6,712 nucleotides of DNA from Pseudomonadota bacterium. Its GTDB lineage: Bacteria > Pseudomonadota > Alphaproteobacteria > Paracaedibacterales > CAITNM01. The stretch lies in the NCBI GenBank assembly GCA_026400695.1, contig JAPLON010000020.1, positions 1 to 6,712 on the forward strand, given 5' to 3'. Positions 1-6,001 of this stretch are shown piece after piece; the stretch's first letter is position 1, and every line of letters starts with the position of its first letter. A model generated the notes under the pieces. That model was not told the origin of the DNA. It did no database searches and saw only the letters and a list, made by a program, of their open reading frames with translations. A program made the position numbers and the translations under genes.

Positions 1-2
1 AA

Positions 3-314
3 AACTATAAAATAGTAACGTTAATGAAATCATTTAAGAATCCAGCTATTTTTTCTGATGATGATACGGATAAGTCGTTTGATTTTCTTGCCAATATTAA
101 TCCCGCATTAAAATCAAAAATTGCTGATGTAGTGATTTCTGTATTACAAACTGTTAACTTAACCACAAAATCAGTTGATGTTACTAGTCAAATTTTACCT
201 GCAATTGATGCGTATCTAGACCTTAGTAATGCATCAAAAAGAGATACTAAAGGATTATTAATACCTGCAGCTCTTGATTCAATTATTGCAATTAAAATGT
301 CTAAAGCACACTGA
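3..314 (+). CDS. C-terminal end of a paralog of the large exported proline-rich protein (5' end beyond the window)
   Basis: The function is unknown. An ATG at 24 would give a 96-residue protein, but the frame is open to the left edge, and the codons before that ATG (NYKIVTL) already align with KYKIETI at residues 1187-1193 of the large protein at 1184-5065. The ATG is therefore an internal Met, and this is the tail of a gene that starts outside the window. Over its length it matches residues 1187-1293 of the large protein at about 60% identity by hand count (roughly 60 of 96 aligned positions). Shared blocks include DDTD, LAN-NPALKS, KSVDVT-QI-PAIDAYLDL and PAALDSII-IK, and both end in KAH. 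The copy lacks five residues, three before KSVDV and two before the final AH. The segment looks helical, with no catalytic motif I recognise. An intrinsic terminator follows 20 bp after the stop. Whether the rest of the gene is intact cannot be seen. Confidence 0.8.
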   Translation, partial: NYKIVTLMKSFKNPAIFSDDDTDKSFDFLANINPALKSKIADVVISVLQTVNLTTKSVDVTSQILPAIDAYLDLSNASKRDTKGLLIPAALDSIIAIKMSKAH

Positions 315-392
315 TCTTTTTAATTTTACTAAATGGATGTGGGGAAAATTTCCCCATCCCTTTTTTATTTGCCGCCCATTGACGCGCGAGCC
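303..392 (+). repeat. Direct repeat, left copy (3' end of paralog gene, terminator and flank)
   Basis: These 90 bp align without gaps to 5054-5143, with five mismatches (334, 344, 371, 387, 388), about 94% identity. The block runs from the last codons of the paralog through its stop and terminator to CCGCCCATTGACGCG and GCC. It ends 4 bp short of the stop codon of the oppositely oriented beta-barrel gene. Weaker similarity continues leftwards through the coding part, including a block at 168-217 that differs from its counterpart at only about three positions. Confidence 0.9.
335..366 (+). terminator. Rho-independent terminator of the left-edge paralog
   Basis: GGGGAA at 341-346 pairs with TTCCCC at 350-355 around a 3-nt AAT loop. 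The stem is extended by GGAT at 335-338 with ATCC at 356-359, across a 2-nt GT bulge. One C and then six Ts (361-366) follow. It lies between the stop of the + gene at 314 and the stop of the - gene at 397. Read on the minus strand the hairpin is not followed directly by a T run, so termination of the convergent gene here is less certain. Confidence 0.85.
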
Positions 393-396
393 ACAG

Positions 397-1116
397 CTAA
401 AACTTATAAATAAACCTTAAACCAATTGAATGGATTTTGTATTTAATGTCGCTAGTGAGGGTGGTCTGTGTATCATCTTGAAAATTATGTGCATATCTAG
501 TTCTGGGGTAATTAGTTTGTTTATATTCTAATCCAACATCGTAGTTTTCAGTAATTTGTTTTTGCACGCCTAGACCAAAGCTGAAACCAGGCCTTGTTTT
601 GTGAGGTGTGCGGTGGCTGTATTCATCATGTATTATAGCAGGAAAAGCAAGCTCGTTTCTCCGTGCTGTTACTTGGAAATTCATTGTTTGCCAATTTATT
701 CCCAGTAAAGTATTAAGAAAATAACTACCAACAAAATAACCAATTCTTAAATCAATTCCTTTGTTTGCGGTTAATCGGTGTTTTATATCAAAATCTACCT
801 TAACATCTGCTGGGTCGTGGTGGGTGGCGCTAATTGTGTTTTCAATTGTGCCGTAGTTATAAAAAAATTCTGGGCCAAAACCAAAATTTTGTATTCTAAA
901 TAAATACCCTAAAAAGATTCCACCATATACTTTATTAACGCTAACACTTTTGCTGGAAGCTAAATCAACACGTATTCTATTTGAGTTAGTTGCTGAATCG
1001 TTTCTTGTCCCTGACAAATAGTTTACTCGTAAATTTGCTCCTATATAAAAGCTATGGCTACCTGCCAAATGATTACAAGTTACGAATAAAGTTACCAGTG
1101 CTATAGATTTTTTCAT
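397..1116 (-). CDS. Outer-membrane beta-barrel surface protein (239 aa, OmpA-like/OMP_b-brl type)
   Basis: This is a predicted outer-membrane protein of unknown specific role. Residues 1-22 form a Sec signal peptide: MKK, a hydrophobic stretch IALVTLFVT, and a likely cleavage after SHS before FYIGANL. Cys14 is not in a good lipobox. The mature part shows amphipathic stretches with glycine and aromatic residues, roughly at 23-33, 61-74, 77-92, 117-128, 133-150, 175-187, 191-203 and 222-239, consistent with a barrel of about eight strands. The protein ends in LRFIYKF, and a terminal Phe is the usual signal for insertion by the BAM complex. Charged, His-rich segments such as TISATHHDPAD (94-104) and the 150-175 region look like external loops. 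Size and layout fit the small porin-like surface antigens common in Rickettsiales and Holosporales, but I cannot assign a named family from memory. A perfect extended -10 lies 59 bp upstream; the ribosome-binding site is weak. The gene sits oppositely oriented between two paralogous genes. Confidence 0.75.
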   Translation of the reverse strand: MKKSIALVTLFVTCNHLAGSHSFYIGANLRVNYLSGTRNDSATNSNRIRVDLASSKSVSVNKVYGGIFLGYLFRIQNFGFGPEFFYNYGTIENTISATHHDPADVKVDFDIKHRLTANKGIDLRIGYFVGSYFLNTLLGINWQTMNFQVTARRNELAFPAIIHDEYSHRTPHKTRPGFSFGLGVQKQITENYDVGLEYKQTNYPRTRYAHNFQDDTQTTLTSDIKYKIHSIGLRFIYKF

Positions 1117-1174
1117 GTTTACTAAAAATTAACTTACTTTCTTTAGGATATAGCTAAGGACATTTTTTGAAAAT

Positions 1175-1183
1175 ATTATAGCA
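1175..1183 (-). promoter_or_regulatory. Extended -10 promoter element for the beta-barrel gene
   Basis: Read on the minus strand, 1183 to 1175 is TGCTATAAT, a perfect extended -10 (TGnTATAAT). The expected start of transcription is near 1168, giving a leader of about 50 nt before the ATG at 1116. The upstream -35 position is only a T-rich stretch, which an extended -10 can tolerate. The element directly abuts the start codon at 1184 of the divergent large gene, so polymerase bound here would cover that gene's start. Confidence 0.55.
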
Positions 1184-4100
1184 ATGCAAATATTCATAAA
1201 AAACATTAGTGTTGCAGCTATGCTTAGCGTTAGCAGCATTTCTATTGTAATACATACATCTTTAATGGCTGCTGATAGACCAGCATTAGAAGTTGCTGAT
1301 AGACCAGCATTAGAACCAGATAAAGTACCATCAATTAGTGGGTTAAGAGCATCTAATGTTGTATCGGTTAGCCAAAGCCTTACACGGTGGTTTAGTGAAA
1401 ATGGAGGTACATTTTTAAAAGATAAGTATCCAGGAGGACTTCCAACAAGAAACTATGGTGGCAGCAAAGCCTCCGAAGCAGATTTAGAAAGAGTAAAACA
1501 AGAAGCTTTAGTCGCTGCACGTACCCATGTCTCAGGAGAGGTAACGGCCCTAACTAGGAAAGTAGAAAGGGTAGAAGCTCACCTTGGCCATACGCAAAGG
1601 GAACTTGTCTCCAAGGGAGGTGGATTTAGAGATGGAGAAATTCAGAGATTTGTACAAGCAGTAATCGAGGAAGACAGCGTAGATTTAAGTGGAGCGGTTT
1701 TTGATGATCATAGTAATACAATTACTGTTGACACCGTAATTCAAGGGCAGAGGGTTCAAATTACTAAAGTTGGTGTAGATCAGGATGACTATGAAACATT
1801 TAAAAGATTTGCTAAATTCCACGAGAAAATTTACTCAAAGGCTTATAATGCAGCCTCTGGAGCAATGGGCAACTTGATTGAAGATATTTTAAAAAGTCTT
1901 CAACCACAAGATCACCATTTTGATCAAATTGGTGATCTGGTAAGAGCTAGCAACGGATTAGAAGGCTATTTAAAGTACCACAGAGAGTTAAGCGCTAAGC
2001 TAGGTGGATGGAGTGTTCTACCATTAGCAGAATTTTTAAATGTTAGGTTTTTGCCACCAGAAGCAATTGAAGTTAAGCGGAGGCAAATTTTAGGTGAAGT
2101 GGGCGCTATTTTTGGTAGTATTCCACTTGGTGATGGCGGTCACCCATTAGATAGTATTGCTTTACACAAGTTTATGGACAAAATTTTTTCGTCAATCCAG
2201 TTACCAAGCCAAGTAAGTTTTTCAGAGGAAGAAATTGCTAGTATTTTAAAGGATATTGGACTTTTATTAGAAACGGATAAATCTGGCAATATTATAATAA
2301 ATAGCGATTATTTTGATGTAATTGGTGAGTTAGTAGATTTATTCAATGCTATTACAAAAGCTATGCAAGAAAAAGCAGCTGATGCTTTTGAAGCAAATAA
2401 ACCGTTGATTGAAAGAGTACGTCAGGCGATATTAACAAACAATATGGCTGACGCCAGCTTAAGGGTTTTTACTGATTTGTGTGCCACTCTAGATCAAAAT
2501 GTTGCACTACCTGCACGCGGATTTTTAAATTTGGTTGAAAAACTAGCACATATTGCACCATCTGTGGAATTGAGTAATCAAGATGGTAAACCATTAACTG
2601 ATATATTGATTAGTAGAGCTAGTGGGGGAGGTTCTTCTGCTTCTGCTGGTCCAGATCTGAGAGCTTTTAGAGCTGTATTATTTTTGATGCAAACCTTTGC
2701 AAAAGCACAATATGAAGCACTTCTAAATAAATCAATTTTAGGCAGCACATTGAAACTTGATGTACAGTCTGCTCTACGTACCTATTATGGAAGGCCTATA
2801 GAGGAAGTTAAGGTAGCTTTAACTGATTTTTCTTCTGAACATTTTGCTTTAGATCCAGCAGATTATGCCGCTCTAAAAAAATCTGAAAATGTATCTTTTA
2901 TGAAGCGGTATCTTGATGCATTAATGGCAAAAAAACCAGTAAAAGCTGATCTCGTGCAGCTAAAGACAGATGTTTTAGGAATAAGCGCTAATGATGCAGT
3001 GAAATCAGCCGTAGTTTTGAGAGCTTGTGAGTTTTTAGCATTAGATACCGTTTCTAGTACTATTGCTTCGGAAAAAAAGGATTGGGAAGAAAAGGAAGAA
3101 AGAGCAAAGAATTCTGCCAGAAAAGAAGGTAAGGAATATACTGCTAAAACAAGAGAAGAAAGAAAAAAAATTGAGCAAATAATGAATGTAAAAAAGGCTG
3201 AGGAAGTCTCTAGGATTGTATCATCTTTTAATGCTAGCCCTGTAATCACTAATGCTATGTTGAGTTTGAAAATACTAAGAAATAATTTGTCAGCAGAAGT
3301 AGACAGAAGCACTCTTATGGAGGCTTACTTAAGTCTAGATAATGGTATGGACCTAAGAGAAAAAATTGCCCGCTTACGAGATTTTTTCGCACAAACACTT
3401 GTTGCTGGTGCGAAGCATAGTGATTTTGTAACGACATCATTAAGTTTGCCTACTCTGAAAACAGCATATCATGCAAGCTATCAAGCACTTGGAAGAACCC
3501 TGGTGGAGTTTGTTGGATATGGGGAAGCTTTGGGAAATCTAACACGCTTTGCTGATGCACAATTAGGAAAGGGAAGCGAAAAACACAGTATTGTTACAAA
3601 GCATTTTGGAAAATTAGCTAAGTTACTAAAAATTAGTGATGATTTTGCTCGTAAAGAAGATGAAACTGGAGCTATAGAAGTGTCTCATGGATCTGTGGAA
3701 AAGGATACTTCATTTAAAGTACTTGCAGGCTTGCAAACCTTAGAGTTCACGACATTGTGCACTACAAGGAATTACTTTACTTCTTTTTACAATGCTTCAA
3801 AAATATTGCATAGCTTTGAACTTATGATGCCATCTGATAATGATTTTGCTTTCTTAAAGCAGGCTTTGACAGAAGGTCTAGACGCAGATCATCAAGCAAT
3901 TGCTGATATTGACAGAATGATTGAGCTAGCAAAAAGTGTTAAGACAAATGCTGTTAATTTCTTTGGACAAATTAAAAATGTAATGCGCTTTGTTGAGTTG
4001 TTTAAAGAACTAAAGGATAAGTACGATAGCCCAGGTGGTGGAGACGGATTTGATTTGTATAGAAGTATTGATGCTTTGTCTCCTGATTTACCACCAGTAG

Positions 4101-5065
4101 ATGCTTTGGTACCTGTTGTTCAGCATCATGGAGGTGTATCTAGTTCTATTAGTTCTGCGCCACCACCTCCTCCAGGTCTTGGCAAAGTACCACCACCTCC
4201 TCCAGGTCTTGGCAAAGTACCACCACCTCCTCCAGGTCTTGGCAAAGTACCACCACCTCCTGGTCTTGGAGCAATGGGTGCATCACTACAGGCACCTTCA
4301 GTTGCAAACATTTTAGGTGCGAAAGAAGTTGTATTTTCTGATGCTAGGATGCTAAAAGAATTTGATGTGAAAGAAATTGATCTTCACACCAGACTGTTCG
4401 GAAGTAGATTTAGTCTACAGACAGCTAAACCAGATGAAAAAGAACGTGTTAGTTCTGCAAAAATTGCTGGGTATGATAGATTGCTTCAATCCCAAATGAC
4501 ACATTTTAGTGCTGTAGATTTTACTAAAATAGATGAAGCAAATGCTGTTCACTTTGTTCGCCAATTAATGGGGATGATTGATCTTTACCTGAGAATGCTG
4601 CTATCTCGTGAGTTTGAGCCGGTATTATCGGGACGAGTGAAAGCGGAAAAAGGTGATGATATGGCAATTAAGACTTTCATAGGTGATTTCAAGGCCAAAG
4701 GTGGTGTATTTAAAAGTGATTTCCTTAATATATTAAACAAATACAAAATAGAAACTATAATGAAGTGCTATAAAAACCCATTGGTAATTACAGAAGATGA
4801 CACTGATCAATTGTTTAGTTTACTTGCAAATGCTAATCCTGCATTAAAATCAGTCATAGCAAATGCTATATTTGCTATATTACAAGGTGTTGATTTAGCT
4901 TCACCAGGTGCAAAATCAGTTGATGTTACTGGTCAAATTATGCCTGCAATTGATGCGTATCTTGACCTAGGAAACCCAGCAAAAAGAGGTGCTAAAGATA
5001 CATTAACACCTGCTGCTCTTGATTCAATTATCTCGATTAAAGTGCCTAAAGATAAAGCACACTGA
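1184..5065 (+). CDS. Large exported protein with FH1-like proline-rich repeats (1293 aa), candidate secreted host-directed factor
   Basis: I do not recognise a named family. Residues 1-30 form a Sec signal peptide (Lys6, a hydrophobic stretch to about 28, cleavage near Ala29/Ala30). Two octapeptides ADRPALEV/ADRPALEP follow at 30-45. Residues 96-142 look like a coiled coil (DLERVKQEALVAAR, VERVEAHL). The body to about 945 is mostly alpha-helical, broken by a Gly/Ser loop (479-489, ASGGGSSASAGP) and a highly charged helix (629-675, rich in E, K and R). A flexible linker (945-992) leads to a proline tract at 993-1029: three copies of PPPPPGLGKV, then PPPPGLG. Residues 1187-1293 match the tail of the left-edge paralog and so form a conserved C-terminal module. 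There is no beta-barrel autotransporter domain and no membrane segment after the signal. The tract resembles formin FH1 profilin-binding sequence, so an actin-related role in a host cell is plausible but only inferred. The ATG at 1184 is chosen because the signal peptide starts there and an in-frame TAG lies about 30 bp upstream. No good Shine-Dalgarno is present: AAGGA at 1156-1160 is too far away. Confidence 0.8.
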   Translation: MQIFIKNISVAAMLSVSSISIVIHTSLMAADRPALEVADRPALEPDKVPSISGLRASNVVSVSQSLTRWFSENGGTFLKDKYPGGLPTRNYGGSKASEADLERVKQEALVAARTHVSGEVTALTRKVERVEAHLGHTQRELVSKGGGFRDGEIQRFVQAVIEEDSVDLSGAVFDDHSNTITVDTVIQGQRVQITKVGVDQDDYETFKRFAKFHEKIYSKAYNAASGAMGNLIEDILKSLQPQDHHFDQIGDLVRASNGLEGYLKYHRELSAKLGGWSVLPLAEFLNVRFLPPEAIEVKRRQILGEVGAIFGSIPLGDGGHPLDSIALHKFMDKIFSSIQLPSQVSFSEEEIASILKDIGLLLETDKSGNIIINSDYFDVIGELVDLFNAITKAMQEKAADAFEANKPLIERVRQAILTNNMADASLRVFTDLCATLDQNVALPARGFLNLVEKLAHIAPSVELSNQDGKPLTDILISRASGGGSSASAGPDLRAFRAVLFLMQTFAKAQYEALLNKSILGSTLKLDVQSALRTYYGRPIEEVKVALTDFSSEHFALDPADYAALKKSENVSFMKRYLDALMAKKPVKADLVQLKTDVLGISANDAVKSAVVLRACEFLALDTVSSTIASEKKDWEEKEERAKNSARKEGKEYTAKTREERKKIEQIMNVKKAEEVSRIVSSFNASPVITNAMLSLKILRNNLSAEVDRSTLMEAYLSLDNGMDLREKIARLRDFFAQTLVAGAKHSDFVTTSLSLPTLKTAYHASYQALGRTLVEFVGYGEALGNLTRFADAQLGKGSEKHSIVTKHFGKLAKLLKISDDFARKEDETGAIEVSHGSVEKDTSFKVLAGLQTLEFTTLCTTRNYFTSFYNASKILHSFELMMPSDNDFAFLKQALTEGLDADHQAIADIDRMIELAKSVKTNAVNFFGQIKNVMRFVELFKELKDKYDSPGGGDGFDLYRSIDALSPDLPPVDALVPVVQHHGGVSSSISSAPPPPPGLGKVPPPPPGLGKVPPPPPGLGKVPPPPGLGAMGASLQAPSVANILGAKEVVFSDARMLKEFDVKEIDLHTRLFGSRFSLQTAKPDEKERVSSAKIAGYDRLLQSQMTHFSAVDFTKIDEANAVHFVRQLMGMIDLYLRMLLSREFEPVLSGRVKAEKGDDMAIKTFIGDFKAKGGVFKSDFLNILNKYKIETIMKCYKNPLVITEDDTDQLFSLLANANPALKSVIANAIFAILQGVDLASPGAKSVDVTGQIMPAIDAYLDLGNPAKRGAKDTLTPAALDSIISIKVPKDKAH
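1271..1318 (+). repeat. Tandem 24-bp repeat encoding ADRPALEV / ADRPALEP
   Basis: Two adjacent 24-bp units (1271-1294 and 1295-1318) are identical over their first 21 bases and differ only in the last codon (GTT against CCA). They fall at the predicted signal-peptidase site, so they would form the extreme N-terminus of the mature protein. The near identity suggests a recent in-frame duplication. Confidence 0.9.
4160..4270 (+). repeat. Tandem 30-bp repeats encoding PPPPPGLGKV (FH1-like tract)
   Basis: Three units at 4160-4189, 4190-4219 and 4220-4249 are identical at every base. A fourth degenerate unit at 4250-4270 encodes PPPPGLG, lacking one proline and the KV. The unit length is a multiple of three, so gain or loss of units keeps the frame and only changes the length of the proline tract. 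Perfect identity, including synonymous positions, points to recent expansion by slippage or unequal exchange. Confidence 0.95.
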
Positions 5066-5143
5066 TCTTTTTAATTTTACTAAACGGATGTGGGAAAAAT
5101 TTCCCCATCCCTTTTTTATTTTCCGCCCATTGACGCGTTAGCC
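5054..5143 (+). repeat. Direct repeat, right copy (3' end of large gene, terminator and start of fabI promoter)
   Basis: This is the partner of 303-392, with 85 of 90 positions identical. Here the block continues straight into the leader of fabI and contains the TTGACG that serves as a possible fabI -35 element. In the left copy the same TTGACG (379-384) faces the end of an unrelated gene. This copy therefore looks like the original context. Confidence 0.9.
5086..5117 (+). terminator. Rho-independent terminator of the large exported-protein gene
   Basis: GGG at 5092-5094 plus As pair with Ts and CCC around 5100-5106. GGAT (5086-5089) pairs with ATCC (5107-5110), and C plus six Ts (5112-5117) follow. 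It begins 20 bp after the stop codon. Compared with the left copy, one G of the stem is A at 5095, so the hairpin is slightly weaker. It separates the exported-protein gene from the fabI operon. Confidence 0.85.
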
Positions 5144-5159
5144 TTGGATTGTCTATTCT
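5130..5159 (+). promoter_or_regulatory. Putative sigma70-type promoter of the fabI-dcd-murA operon
   Basis: TTGACG at 5130-5135 matches the -35 consensus at five of six positions. TATTCT at 5154-5159 matches the -10 at four of six, with an 18-bp spacer. It lies just after the terminator and would give a leader of about 20-25 nt before the fabI start. The weak -10 keeps confidence moderate. Confidence 0.45.
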
Positions 5160-5188
5160 ACAAGGCAACGATTCAAAATGAGTTTTTA

Positions 5189-5986
5189 ATGTTAATGAAA
5201 GGCAAAAAGGGCCTAATAATGGGCCTTGCAAACAGTAGTTCTCTGGCGTGGGGGATTTCAAAAATGCTACGGGAACAGGGCGCAGAGTTGGCATTTACTT
5301 ACCAAGGTGAAGCTTTAGAAAAAAGAGTTCGCCCATTAGCGGAAAGCCTTGATTCCAATTTTTTGATTGAATGTGATGTTGGCCATGATGGCAGCATTGA
5401 AGCAACTTTTGCAGAAATTGAAAGCAAATGGGGTTCAATTGATTTTGTTGTGCATGCCATTGGCTTTTCTGATAAGAACGAATTGCAGGGTCGCTATTGC
5501 GATACATCGCTCTCTAATTTTTTAAACACCATGCACATTTCTTGTTTTTCATTCACAAAAATTTGTAAAGAAGCAGCGCGCCTAATGCCAAATGGCGGTT
5601 CATTAATTACCCTTACTTATTATGGCGCTGAAAAAGTTATGCCAAACTATAATGTTATGGGGGTTGCAAAAGCAGCTTTAGAATCTAGTGTGCAATATTT
5701 GGCAATGGATTTGGGACCAAACAATATTCGCGTTAATGGTTTGTCTGCAGGGCCAGTTAAAACATTGGCAGCCAGCGGCATTGGTGATTTCCGCTATATT
5801 TTAAAATGGAATCAATACAATTCGCCATTGCGTCGTAATACCACATTAGAAGATGTTGGTGGCACGGCACTCTATTTGTTAAGCGAATTAGCATCTGGCG
5901 TGACTGGTGAAGTTATTCATGTGGACTCTGGTTACCATGTGGTGGGTATGAAAGCTGTTGATGCTCCAGATATTAGCACTGTTTAA
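5189..5986 (+). CDS. fabI: Enoyl-[acyl-carrier-protein] reductase (NADH), FabI
   Basis: This cytoplasmic enzyme reduces trans-2-enoyl-ACP to acyl-ACP, the last step of each fatty-acid elongation cycle. Numbering from the ATG at 5189 (265 aa, a normal FabI length), the nucleotide-binding loop is GLANSSSLAWG (12-22) and CDV at 62-64 matches the cofactor-binding stretch. HAIGF (89-93) keeps the glycine whose mutation gives triclosan resistance in E. coli. The catalytic set is Tyr144, Tyr154 and Lys161 in YYGAEKVMPNYNVMGVAK, the FabI form of the SDR Tyr-x6-Lys motif. SAGPVKTLAASGIGDF and the GEVIHVDSGY end are also typical. The frame extends upstream to a GTG at 5090, but that lies inside the terminator hairpin and adds a non-homologous stretch. 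ATG 5189 has a weak GAG at 5180-5182 with good spacing; ATG 5195 is an alternative. The gene heads a compact operon with dcd and murA. Confidence 0.95.
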   Translation: MLMKGKKGLIMGLANSSSLAWGISKMLREQGAELAFTYQGEALEKRVRPLAESLDSNFLIECDVGHDGSIEATFAEIESKWGSIDFVVHAIGFSDKNELQGRYCDTSLSNFLNTMHISCFSFTKICKEAARLMPNGGSLITLTYYGAEKVMPNYNVMGVAKAALESSVQYLAMDLGPNNIRVNGLSAGPVKTLAASGIGDFRYILKWNQYNSPLRRNTTLEDVGGTALYLLSELASGVTGEVIHVDSGYHVVGMKAVDAPDISTV

Positions 5987-5990
5987 AATT

Positions 5991-5996
5991 AAGGAA
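5991..5996 (+). promoter_or_regulatory. Ribosome-binding site of dcd
   Basis: AAGGAA lies five bases before the ATG at 6002, within the 15-bp fabI-dcd spacer. It fixes the dcd start. Confidence 0.7.
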
Positions 5997-6001
5997 ATTA
6001 A

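Noticed and set aside
24..314. A stand-alone 96-residue protein starting at the ATG at 24.
   Set aside because: The frame is open to the window edge and the upstream codons are homologous to the large protein, so the ATG is internal.
3163..3170. A run of eight As in the large gene as a phase-variation switch.
   Set aside because: Runs of this length are expected by chance in AT-rich coding DNA with Lys-rich helices, and the frame is intact here. There is no evidence of length variation.
2863..3312. A 149-residue minus-strand open frame inside the large gene.
   Set aside because: Its Phe/Ser-rich composition is what the reverse complement of Lys/Glu/Ala-rich helical codons gives. It has no recognisable start signal or family, and it lies wholly within a well-supported gene.
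4101..4316. Open frames on both strands over the proline repeats (HHLLQVLAKY repeats on plus, GGGGTLPRP repeats on minus).
   Set aside because: They are frame shadows of the 30-bp repeats, which stay open in several frames because the unit is a multiple of three.
1184..5065. The large protein as an autotransporter such as Sca2.
   Set aside because: The C-terminus is helical and ends in KAH, with no barrel strands and no terminal aromatic residue, so no translocator domain is present.
303..5143. The direct repeats as ends of an insertion sequence or composite transposon.
   Set aside because: There is no transposase or terminal inverted repeat. The repeats are simply the homologous 3' ends of two paralogous genes.
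5090..5188. An extended fabI beginning at GTG 5090, and a minus-strand frame at 5046-5294.
   Set aside because: The GTG lies inside the terminator hairpin and the extra 33 residues do not resemble FabI. The minus frame is an antisense shadow across the terminator and the fabI start.
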